A stretch of 6,885 nucleotides of DNA, taken from the NCBI GenBank assembly GCA_035264765.1, contig DATFPQ010000015.1, positions 1 through 6,885 of the forward strand, read 5' to 3'. A model generated the notes under the pieces. The model ran no database searches. It was not told the origin of the DNA and worked only from the letters and a program-made list of their open reading frames with translations. Below are positions 1 through 6,412 of this stretch, piece by piece (within the stretch, counting starts at the first letter, position 1; each line of letters begins with the position of its first letter). The DNA comes from DATFPQ01 sp035264765 (GTDB lineage Bacteria; Actinomycetota; Actinomycetes; Actinomycetales; Angustibacteraceae). Position numbers and translations under genes: made by a program.

Positions 1-22
1 CGCGCCCGGCCCCTATCCCCCA

Positions 23-37
23 GGGCCGAGCCGGCCC
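23..37. repeat. Short GC-rich inverted repeat near the left edge
   Basis: GGGCCG (23-28) and CGGCCC (32-37) form a perfect 6-bp stem around a 3-base loop. It lies about 60 bases beyond the stop of the small minus-strand frame ending at 99, so it could act as a terminator hairpin for it. There is no T-run, and such pairs arise by chance in sequence this GC-rich. Confidence 0.2.
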
Positions 38-98
38 GATCCAGGCCGCGCGCCGCCACGGGGAGGCCCGGCCCCCGTCGCTCAGAAGCAGCCCCCGC

Positions 99-266
99 TC
101 AGGAGAGGTCGAAGCCCGCCAGGGGTGACTCGTCGCGGATCTTGCTCGGGATCACGGGGATGCCGAGCAGCGTGGGCTGGCCCCGACCCGGGCCCGTGTG
201 GGAGTGGTCGACGTGGCTGCGCGGCGGCGCGAGCTCGAGGTCTCGTCCCACGTGAACGCTCACTGA
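99..266 (-). CDS. Unrecognised small ORF, or C-terminal remnant of a larger gene
   Basis: A minus-strand frame open from about 284 ends at a TGA at 99-101. GTG codons at 266 and 251 could start it (55 or 50 residues). I prefer this frame to the overlapping ones because its composition looks protein-like: a His/Pro/Gly-rich stretch is followed by TLLGIPVIPSKIRDESP and a short acidic end, whereas the competing frames are Arg/Pro/Ala-rich. No convincing ribosome binding site precedes either GTG, and a TGA closes the frame just upstream. It therefore looks more like the tail of a truncated gene than a complete small protein. I do not recognise a family. It lies on what would be the chromosomal side of the tRNA-Asn scar at 397-433. 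Confidence 0.3.
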   Translation of the reverse strand, partial: SVSVHVGRDLELAPPRSHVDHSHTGPGRGQPTLLGIPVIPSKIRDESPLAGFDLS

Positions 267-396
267 AGTGCGCTGACGTCACCACGCCGACCCGATCCGA
301 CCACGTCGCAGGCTCGTAACGGGGAGTTCGTGATGCGTCGCCGCGACAATTTGATCACCGCGACATGGCACAACAGGCCTCGGACCCGGAGCTGTG

Positions 397-433
397 CTCC
401 CCCGATTGGACTCGAACCAATATCCCTGCGATT
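397..433 (-). tRNA. 3' half of tRNA-Asn gene (attachment-site remnant)
   Basis: Read on the minus strand, this stretch contains a perfect T-arm: stem ATTGG/CCAAT (417-421 and 405-409) around loop TTCGAGT. It is followed by CGGGGGA, the 3' strand of an acceptor stem, and a discriminator G at 397. Upstream come a five-base variable region and an anticodon-stem 3' strand TCGCA preceded by AA. This agrees with the 3' half of actinobacterial tRNA-Asn(GUU), which begins TCCCCCG and ends CGGGGGAG (recalled family knowledge). The 5' half is missing: at higher coordinates there is no matching TCCCCCG strand, D-arm or pairing anticodon stem. Resemblance stops inside the anticodon loop, a usual crossover point for tyrosine recombinases. 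It is therefore a fragment and almost certainly not a working tRNA. Confidence 0.6.
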
Positions 434-540
434 TGATCTTGTAGGCGTCGGCTCGGGTTGAACAAGACCGGTTGAGCAGGCCAAACGCTAAGTCGAAGAT
501 TGGCGAGCGAGTGCTGTCATCGATGGCTTTGAGCCGTATT

Positions 541-560
541 GGATGCATAAGGGATGCACA
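541..560. repeat. Pair of direct repeats GGATGCAYA, 11-bp period
   Basis: GGATGCATA at 541-549 recurs as GGATGCACA at 552-560, differing at one base, with starts 11 bp apart (one helical turn). The pair lies in a locally less GC-rich stretch (about 470-560) with no convincing gene, roughly 110 bp from the tRNA-Asn 3' fragment. Paired short repeats near an attachment core are typical of arm-type binding sites of tyrosine integrases or excisionases. That role is inferred only from position, and no integrase gene is visible in the window. Confidence 0.4.
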
Positions 561-613
561 AATGGACCAGGCGACGTGCAGTCATGCGCACGGACCGCCG
601 ACGACGAACGGGC

Positions 614-660
614 GCTGCCCGGAGGCAGCCTGGGTGCCGGCATCGAGCGCCGGGAGCACC
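614..660 (-). terminator. Possible tandem-hairpin terminator after the acyl-CoA dehydrogenase gene
   Basis: Downstream of the minus-strand stop at 681, two stem-loops follow closely. The first (633-660) pairs GGTGC/GCACC and CGGC/GCCG with a 3-base bulge and a 7-base loop. The second (614-629) is a perfect 6-bp stem GCTGCC/GGCAGC around CGGA. Neither is followed by a T-run on the minus strand. Actinobacterial terminators often lack U-tails, so the position fits the end of the ALDH-ACAD operon, but the assignment rests on position and pairing only. Confidence 0.35.
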
Positions 661-680
661 GACGTGCCCCGAGCCTCCGC

Positions 681-1837
681 TCAATCCAGCCCACCGCGCT
701 GGATCAGCTGCCGGATGATGACGTCACGCTGGATCTCGTTGGTGCCCTCCCCCACAATCATCAGCGGCGCGTCGCGGAAGTAGCGCTCGACGTCGAACTC
801 GGTGGAGTAGCCGTAGCCGCCGTGGATGCGCACGGCGTCCAGGGCGATCCGCATCGCCGCCTCGGAGGCGAACAGCTTCGCCATGCCGGCCTCGAGATCG
901 CTGCGCCAGCCGCTCTCGGCGCATTCGGCGGCGTGCAGCACGAGGTGCCGGGCGGCGGTGAGTGTGGTGGCCATGTCGGCCAGGTAGTTGCCGATCGACT
1001 GGTGCTGCCAGATCGGCCTGCCGAACGTGTGCCGCTCCTGGGCGTAGCGGAACGCGTCGTCGAAGGCCGCCTGCCCGACGCCGAGTGCCCGGGCGGCGAC
1101 CTGGATCCGGCCGGTCTCCAGGCCCGACATCATCTGACCGAACCCCGCCCCTCGACCCCGCCGAGCACGGCGTCGGCCGGGGCACGGTAGCCGTCGAAGA
1201 CCAGCTCGCAGGTTTCCACGCCCTTGTAGCCAAGCTTGGGCAGGTCGCGGGAGACGGTCAGGCCCCGGACCGTGCTCGACGAGCAGGATCGAGATGCCGC
1301 GGTGCTTGGGCTCCGCGCTCGGGCGGTCTTGCACAGCAGCGCGATCAGCTGCGAGCGCCGGGAGTTGGTGATCCACGTCTTGGCGCCGTCCACGACGTAG
1401 CCGTCGCCATCGGCGCGGGCGACCGTCGTCATGGCCTGCACGTCCGACCCGCCGCTGGGCTCGGTGAGCGCCATCGTCGCGCGCACCTCACCGGTCGCCA
1501 TGAGCGGGAGATATCGGTCCTTCTGTTCCTGGGTACCGAACGCCAGCAGCAGCTTGGCGACGACGGTGTGCCCGCCCATCCCGCCGGCCAGCGACATCCA
1601 GCCGCGGGCGAGCTCCGCGGTGACCAGTGCGTAGCAGGGCATCGACACCGGCGCCTCGCCCCACGGCTCGGGGATGGCCAGCCCGAAGACGCCCAGCTCC
1701 TTCATCCGGTCGATAAGGGCGGCCGGGTACTCGTTGGCGTGCACGAGCTCCCGGGCGACCGGCCGTACCTCCTCGTCGACGAACCTGCGGACCGTGGCGA
1801 GAACGAGGTCCTCCTCCGGACTCAGACGGTCGGTCAC
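681..1837 (-). pseudogene. Acyl-CoA dehydrogenase, disrupted by three frameshifts
   Basis: This is an FAD-dependent acyl-CoA dehydrogenase, which oxidises an acyl-CoA to the trans-2-enoyl-CoA and passes electrons to electron-transfer flavoprotein. The start is the GTG at 1837, overlapping the ALDH stop (GTGA), which suggests translational coupling. Visible motifs are ALTEPSGGSD (about residues 123-132) and KTWITNS (153-159) of the flavin/acyl site, YAQERHTFGRP, GGYGYSTEFDVERYFRD, and GEGTNEIQ, whose first Glu (747-749) is in the usual catalytic-base position. No single frame carries all of this. The reading frame loses a base near 1321-1324, regains one in the CCCC run at 1263-1266, and loses one in the CCCC run at 1143-1146, just before FGQMMSG. 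Corrected, the protein is 385 residues, the family's normal size. The indels sit in G/C runs, so sequencing error is possible. As written, translation stops at 1130 and the protein lacks the catalytic Glu. The substrate cannot be told. Confidence 0.85.
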
Positions 1838-3288
1838 AGCTGGATGGACTGGAGCTCGAGGAATTCCTCGAGGCCGGCCGACCCCAACTCGCGTCCGATG
1901 CCCGAACGCTTGTAGCCACCGAACGGTGCCATGGGGTTGTACCGCCCACCGTTGACGTCGACGGCACCGGTCCGGACCTTCCGCGCAAAGGCGAGCGCGC
2001 GGTCGGCGTCGGCGGACCACACCGCCCCTGCCAGCCCATACACCGAGTTGTTGGCGATCGCCAGCGCCTCCGCCTCGTCGTCGTAGCGCAACACCGACAG
2101 CACCGGACCGAACACCTCCTCCTGGGCAACGGTCGAATCCGGATCGACGTCGGCGAGGACGGTCGGGCGGACGAAGTATCCCCGCTCGCACCCCTCGGGC
2201 GGCTCGACGCCGCCCGTGACCACGCGAGCCCCTTCGCGCACCGCGGTCTCGATGAGGCCCCGAACCCGGTCCCGCTGGGCAGCGGAGACCATCGGCCCGA
2301 GCTTGGTCCCCGGTTCCGTCGGGTCTCCCGGGGCGTAGGTCTCCGCCAGCTGCGCAACCTGCTCGACGACCAAGTCGTACTGGCTGGTGTGGACCAGCAT
2401 GCGCGTCCAGGCCGTACAGGTCTGACCACCGTTGAGGAAGGCGTTGGCCACCCCCACCTTGACCGCCGTGCTCAGGTCGGCGTCCTCGAGCAGCACGTTC
2501 GCGGACTTGCCACCCAGCTCCAGGGTCACGCGCGTGACGTTGCGGGCAGCCAGTTCGGCCACCCGGGTGCCGGCCCGCACGGAGCCGGTGAAGCTGATCG
2601 CGTCGATGCCGTCGTGACCACCGAGTGCTTCCCCGACGTCGTGGCCGTGGCCCGGCACCAGATTGACCACGCCTGCCGGGAACCCGGCTTCGACCACCCC
2701 GTCGATGAGCAGGTAGGCGACCAGCGGCGAGAGCTCGCTCGGCTTGATCACCACCGTGCACCCGGCCGCCAGCGCCGGGGCGAGCTTGCAGGTGATCTGG
2801 TGCAACGGGTAGTTCCACGGCGTGATGGCGCCGACGACGCCGACGGGCTCGCGGGTGACGAGACTGTTTCCCACTCTGTGGTCGAACTCGTATTCCTCCA
2901 GGAGGTCGGCGTACGAGCCGACCACGGTCTGGGGCAAGGCGGCCTGGATCCTGGTGGCTGTCCGCGTCGGGCAGCCCATCTCGGCGGTGATCGTCGCGGC
3001 GATCTCGTCCTTGCGCTTGGCGAGCTGGTCGCGCAGGCTGCGCAGCAACTCCGCGCGTTACCCGACGGAGGTCGTCGACCACCCACCGAACGCCGCCCGT
3101 GCCGCGCTCACGGCACGGTCGACGTCCTCGGCCGTGCCTGCGGGCACGCGTGCGACGACCTCCTCGGTCGCCGGGTTCTCCACGTCGATCACAGCGTCGC
3201 CGGTGGACTGGACCCAGTCGCCATCGATGAACAGCCGGTCCCTGTCGCGCACGTCGAACCCCCTGATTTCGATCGGCCCCCACTGCAC
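1834..3288 (-). pseudogene. NAD(P)-dependent aldehyde dehydrogenase with an in-frame TAA at codon 77
   Basis: This ALDH-superfamily enzyme would oxidise an aldehyde to a carboxylic acid with NAD(P)+ in the cytoplasm. The start is the GTG at 3288 (MQWGPIEIRGFD), five bases after AAGGAG (3294-3299). The frame runs 484 residues, a normal length, but codon 77 (3058-3060) is TAA. The sequence on both sides is in the same frame (WSTTSVG, stop, RAELLRSLRDQL), so this is a nonsense codon and not a frameshift; family comparison suggests a GAA Glu codon before mutation. All active-site parts remain downstream: ITPWNY with Asn159, IKPSE with Lys182, FTGS (233-236), LELGGKS with Glu257, NGGQTC with nucleophile Cys291, EEVFGP (390-395) and PFGGYKRSGIG (455-465). 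Restart at the TTG at 3048 would give 404 residues lacking the first 80, which include part of the cofactor-binding domain. The next gene starts within the ALDH stop. Sequencing error is possible. Confidence 0.85.
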
Positions 3289-3293
3289 GGGGG

Positions 3294-3299
3294 CTCCTT
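3294..3299 (-). promoter_or_regulatory. Ribosome binding site of the aldehyde dehydrogenase gene
   Basis: AAGGAG on the minus strand ends five bases before the GTG at 3288. It selects that GTG over the nearby out-of-frame GTG at 3283. Confidence 0.6.
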
Positions 3300-3386
3300 C
3301 GCTACTCCAGGCAATAGAGGGTACTGAAATAATGCGTGGCCAAGCCTGAGCGCGCAGCCGCCCCCCGTCCTGGGAACTACTGAGCG

Positions 3387-3399
3387 TTCGACCGTCGAA
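3387..3399. promoter_or_regulatory. Candidate operator palindrome TTCGAC-C-GTCGAA
   Basis: This is a perfect 6-bp inverted repeat around one central base, ending three bases before the TTGACG element at 3402. Size and position suit a dimeric regulator (TetR- or GntR-type sites are typical of such catabolic loci), but no regulator gene is in the window. It shares the core TCGAC/GTCGA with the palindrome at 3419-3428. Confidence 0.35.
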
Positions 3400-3418
3400 T
3401 CTTGACGGATGCTCGCGG

Positions 3419-3428
3419 GTGTCGACAC
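3419..3428. promoter_or_regulatory. Second candidate operator palindrome GTGTCGACAC
   Basis: This perfect 10-bp palindrome has its centre about 30.5 bp from that of the palindrome at 3387-3399, close to three helical turns, so both would face the same side of the helix. It lies 46 bases upstream of the GTG start at 3474. Confidence 0.3.
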
Positions 3429-3462
3429 ACTCGCCCTACAGGATACTCATTCGTCTCAGCGT

Positions 3463-3467
3463 GGAGG
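3463..3467 (+). promoter_or_regulatory. Ribosome binding site deciding the start of the double CoA-transferase
   Basis: GGAGG lies six bases before the GTG at 3474, which is ideal spacing. The frame is open further upstream (to about 3402), but that part has no such site and encodes nothing family-like. The GTG is therefore preferred. Confidence 0.75.
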
Positions 3468-3473
3468 CTGTTC

Positions 3474-5927
3474 GTGGCTGCAGAGATCGGCGCCGACCCC
3501 CAGACCCGGTCCTCAGAACCGCTCTCCGGGCTGACCGTGGTGGATCTGTCGACCACCCTCCCGGGGGCGATGGCCACGCAGTTCCTGGCCGACGCCGGTG
3601 CACACGTGGTCCTGGTCGAGCCGCCGGCCGGCAGCCCACTGCGCGCCCTGCCCGGCTGGCCGGCGCTCGGCCGCGGGAAACGGAGCGCCACGCTCGACAT
3701 CGCCGACCCGTCCGAGCGGGCGGGGCTCGACGCCCTGCTCGGCGGCGCGGACGTGGTCGTGACCACGGTCAGCCCCGCCGCTGCGGAGAAGCTTGACCTG
3801 ACCGCGGAGCGGTTCGCCCGCGTCAACCCCCGGCTGGTCAGCGCGGCCATCACCGGCTGGGGCAGCAGCGGCCCGTTCCGCGACCTCAAGGGCTACGAGG
3901 CGCTCGTCATGGCCAAGGTGGGCTGGTGCCACTCCAAGGCACAGGCCACCACGCGGCCCGGGCCGGCGTTCATCTCGGTGCCGTTCGCGTCGTGGGGGGC
4001 GGCTCAGGCCGCGGTCCACGGCATCCTCGCCGCGCTCTACGAGCGCGAGGACAGCGGGGTCGGCCAGCACGTCGAGAGCGACCTGGTGCGGGGCGCGGCG
4101 GCGCACGACACCTGGAACTGGTTCACCGAGCTCATCGGCGTCCGCTGGCCCGGCGCCTTCGAGCCCATGCGCGCATTCTCGGACGACGGCCATCCGCAGG
4201 GGTATCTCATCTATCCGCTGCTCGCGGCGCCGACCAAGGACGGCACGTGGCTGCAGTTCGCCCAGACCGATCCGAAACTGTTGCAGGCGCTCCTGGTGGA
4301 GCTCGGGATCGCACCGATGCTGGCCGACCCGAAATGGGAGGGCTTCCCGATCTTCCCCGACCTGGAGCGTCGCGAAGAGCTCTGGGAGATCATGCAGTCC
4401 CGCGTCGGTGAGCGGACGCTCGCGGAGTGGGAGCAGGTCTTCGTCACCAACCGGAATGTCAGCGCCGAACCCTTCCGGACGCCGGGCGGAGCCTTCGACC
4501 ACCCGCAGCTGCGGCACGACGGCCGGGTCGTCACCGTGACCGACCCCGACCTCGGACCGGTCACCCAGGTCTCCACGCTGGTGCACGACGACGGCCGCCC
4601 GCTGACCGCGCTGCGACCCGCCCCGCGCCAGGGCGGTCGACCTGACGGGGCGGTACCCGTCCCGGCGTCGGCGGCCGGCGACGCGGCCCCGGCCGGGCTC
4701 CCCCTCGAAGGCGTCACCGTCCTCGAGTTCGGGCTGATGTTCGCTGCCCCGTACGGCTCGTCGCTGCTGACCGACCTGGGCGCCCGGGTGATCAAGGTCG
4801 AGTCGCTGGTCGGAGACGGCATCCGCAGCATCATCCCCTTCCCGGAGGCCGGCGGCGCCAAGGTGATGCAGGGCAAGCAGAGCATCGCCCTCGACCTGGG
4901 CACGCCCGAGGGCCTGGCGATCGTGCACCGGCTGGCGGGCCGCGCCGACCTCGTGCTGCAGGCCTTCCGGGCCGGCGCCGCGGAACGCGCCGGTGTCGAC
5001 GCAGCGAGCCTACGAGCGGTCAACCCCGACCTGATCTACCTCAACGCCCCCGGCTACGGCACCGACGGCCCGTACGGCGGCCGCCCGGCCTACGCGCCGT
5101 CGATCGGCGCGGCCACCGGCATCGCACTGACCGACGCCCCCGACGCGGCCGCCGCGGCGACCGGCTCCATCGCCGAGAAGAAGGCCGGGCACATGCGGCT
5201 GAACTCCGCGACCGCCGTCGTCCCGCTGCAGGCCGACGGTATCGCCGCGCTCGGGGTGGGTTCGGCGCTGCTGCTCGGTCTGCTGGCGCGTCGCCGCGGA
5301 CGGACCCTGGGTGAGCTGACCACGACGATGATGGGCAGCGCGACCCACGCGCTCATCAACGTCAACACCCAGTACCAGGGCCGCCCGGCGACGCCCACCG
5401 TCGATCCCGGCGGCCACGGCTTCTCCGCGCTCTACCGGATGTACCCCGCCGCGGACGGTTGGGTGATGCTGGCCGCGCCGTCCGACGACGACTGGGCAGA
5501 CCTGGCGTCCGCGCTGTCCTCTTCCGCCGGCCTGGCGGGCGACGACCGGTTCGCGACGGCGGCGTCCAGGGCCGAGCACGACGCCGAGCTGGCGGAGGCG
5601 CTGGCCGGGATCTTCGCGCAGCGGCCGAAGGCCGCCTGGGAGTCCGAGCTCACCGCGGCCGGCGTCGGGCTGGTGGCCGTCGCCGAGCAGTCCGGGGAGC
5701 TGACCCTCCAGAGCGACGAGTGGTTCGCCGCCGGCTACAGCGTCCTGGCCGACAGCCCGGTGTTCGAGGAGCACCGCCGGCTGGCCCCGCTCACCCGGTT
5801 CTCCCGCTCGGCGACCAAGGCCGAGGGCGGCGTCATGCTCGGCTCGCACACCGACGCGATCCTGCACGAACTGGACTACAGCGACGAGGAGATCGCCGAC
5901 CTGCGCGAGCGGAAGGTCATCGGCTGA
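3474..5927 (+). CDS. Double-domain family III (CaiB/BaiF) CoA-transferase, 817 residues
   Basis: This is a fusion of two CaiB/BaiF CoA-transferase modules, roughly twice the usual 380-430 residues. Domain 1 (about 14-380) opens with LSGLTVVDLSTTLPG, has LADAGAHVVLVEPPAGSP and GYEALVMAKVG, and ends with the family tail FDHPQLRHDG. A Pro/Ala/Gly-rich linker (about 380-408) follows. Domain 2 (409-817) restarts with LPLEGVTVLEFG and LGARVIKVE and ends in LGSHTDAILHELDYSDEEI, the usual C-terminus. Known members move CoA between acids through an aspartyl-CoA intermediate. Here the GQxVD-type segment reads GQHVESDLVRG (197-207), with Arg206 where I align the catalytic Asp; in domain 2 the matching TTTMMGSA (616-623) has Gly621. 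One or both modules may thus be inactive or work differently. The reading frame is intact, unlike its neighbours. The cytoplasmic role is probably activation of a carboxylic acid as its CoA ester; the substrate is unknown. Confidence 0.88.
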   Translation: MAAEIGADPQTRSSEPLSGLTVVDLSTTLPGAMATQFLADAGAHVVLVEPPAGSPLRALPGWPALGRGKRSATLDIADPSERAGLDALLGGADVVVTTVSPAAAEKLDLTAERFARVNPRLVSAAITGWGSSGPFRDLKGYEALVMAKVGWCHSKAQATTRPGPAFISVPFASWGAAQAAVHGILAALYEREDSGVGQHVESDLVRGAAAHDTWNWFTELIGVRWPGAFEPMRAFSDDGHPQGYLIYPLLAAPTKDGTWLQFAQTDPKLLQALLVELGIAPMLADPKWEGFPIFPDLERREELWEIMQSRVGERTLAEWEQVFVTNRNVSAEPFRTPGGAFDHPQLRHDGRVVTVTDPDLGPVTQVSTLVHDDGRPLTALRPAPRQGGRPDGAVPVPASAAGDAAPAGLPLEGVTVLEFGLMFAAPYGSSLLTDLGARVIKVESLVGDGIRSIIPFPEAGGAKVMQGKQSIALDLGTPEGLAIVHRLAGRADLVLQAFRAGAAERAGVDAASLRAVNPDLIYLNAPGYGTDGPYGGRPAYAPSIGAATGIALTDAPDAAAAATGSIAEKKAGHMRLNSATAVVPLQADGIAALGVGSALLLGLLARRRGRTLGELTTTMMGSATHALINVNTQYQGRPATPTVDPGGHGFSALYRMYPAADGWVMLAAPSDDDWADLASALSSSAGLAGDDRFATAASRAEHDAELAEALAGIFAQRPKAAWESELTAAGVGLVAVAEQSGELTLQSDEWFAAGYSVLADSPVFEEHRRLAPLTRFSRSATKAEGGVMLGSHTDAILHELDYSDEEIADLRERKVIG

Positions 5928-5947
5928 CCCGTGCTGCGCGGTCCGGC
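5928..5947. other. 20-bp gap between convergent genes
   Basis: Only 20 bases separate the plus-strand CoA-transferase stop from the stop of the minus-strand dehydrogenase fragment. I see no terminator hairpin in it. A gap this small suggests that the junction, or the truncated gene, was moved here secondarily, or that transcription simply runs through. Confidence 0.4.
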
Positions 5948-6412
5948 TCAGGAAGCCTGCAGGAGGTCCCGCCATGACCGCTGCGGGTCCCAGCCGAACA
6001 GTTCCCGGGCCCGCGCGATCGAGATGCCCCCTGCATCGGGCCGGTCGAGGGTCCGAAGGAGCTGCCGCTCCGTAGGCGGCCTCGAGGAGCTCGGCCAACG
6101 GCCGGCCGAGCAGGTTGTCCGGCTGCGCCGCATAGACCACCTCGTGGCCGGTCGTGTCCGCCGCCGCAGCCAGGACGATCAGGTCGGCCAGGTCCTCGCT
6201 GTCGACGTAGGACCACTGGTTGGGGAAGGGCCGCAGCGGTGCCTGCTGCATCATGGCAACGAACGTCGGGTACATCTCGGGGCTGACGACGAGCGAGGGG
6301 CGCACCGACACGGCGGACACGTCCGCGCGGCGCACCAGCGCATCGCAGACGACCTCGCCCACGTACTTCGACAGCGCGTACCCGTCCTGCGGGCGCAGGG
6401 GGTAGGAGGGGC
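5948..6412 (-). pseudogene. C-terminal half of an NAD-dependent epimerase/extended SDR, truncated and frameshifted
   Basis: The fragment begins in sequence reading YPLRPQDGYALSKYVGE. It carries the Tyr and Lys of the SDR catalytic YxxxK motif (Tyr at 6378-6380, Lys at 6366-6368), SVRPSLVVSPE and FPNQWSYVDSEDLADLIVLA, which are typical of extended SDRs such as nucleotide-sugar epimerases and NAD(P)-dependent sugar or steroid dehydrogenases. The N-terminal Rossmann half with the glycine-rich cofactor motif (about 150 residues) is absent; in its place lies a CoA-transferase fragment. A further frameshift at about 6053-6069 (one extra base, or two missing) moves the end (TLDRPDAGGISIARARELFG, stop at 5948) to another frame. 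No cofactor site can form, so it is a pseudogene. The original substrate cannot be told. Confidence 0.78.

Larger units (their letters stand above)
286..680. other. Gene-poor interval between the small left ORF and the acyl-CoA dehydrogenase
   Basis: This stretch of about 395 bases holds the tRNA-Asn 3' fragment, the GGATGCAYA repeat pair and the hairpins at 614-660. The open frames crossing it on both strands have no recognisable domain, and one of them simply reads through the tRNA fragment. Parts (about 330-370 and 470-560) are visibly less GC-rich than the flanking genes, as expected for non-coding or element-derived DNA. Confidence 0.5.
3289..3473. promoter_or_regulatory. Divergent promoter region between the ALDH operon and the double CoA-transferase gene
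   Basis: This 185-bp intergenic region separates genes transcribed away from each other, so it should carry promoters for both. An A/T-rich patch at about 3310-3345 is the least GC-rich part and suits the minus-strand promoter. On the plus strand TTGACG (3402-3407) matches a -35 box, but no good -10 box lies 17-18 bases downstream; GATACT at 3442-3447 is too far away. Individual promoter boxes are therefore not assigned. Two palindromes (3387-3399 and 3419-3428) flank the -35-like element. Confidence 0.45.

Noticed and set aside
397..475. A complete tRNA gene
   Set aside because: The T-arm and 3' acceptor strand are present, but no 5' acceptor strand, D-arm or pairing anticodon stem is found on the 5' side.
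543..1190. A 215-codon plus-strand frame and others antisense to ACAD and ALDH
   Set aside because: The opposite strand carries unmistakable ACAD and ALDH motifs; these frames have no motif or ribosome binding site.
3058..3060. Programmed readthrough or recoding at the TAA
   Set aside because: TAA is not the selenocysteine or pyrrolysine codon, no special structure follows it, and the site is an ordinary helix position in the family.
3048..3070. A frameshift in the ALDH gene
   Set aside because: The N-terminal and C-terminal parts are in the same frame and separated only by the TAA codon, so the lesion is a nonsense codon.
1130..3283. A 717-codon open frame on the minus strand
   Set aside because: It reads the ALDH gene out of frame (Arg/Gly-rich nonsense) and only becomes meaningful at 1837, where the ACAD gene starts.
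3402..3447. A standard -35/-10 promoter from TTGACG to GATACT
   Set aside because: The spacing is about 34 bases, far from 17-18, and no good -10 box lies at the right distance.
3513..4928. A 471-codon minus-strand frame opposite the CoA-transferase
   Set aside because: Its composition is repetitive Arg/Gly/Asp/Val-rich with no domain, while the plus strand encodes clear CaiB motifs throughout.
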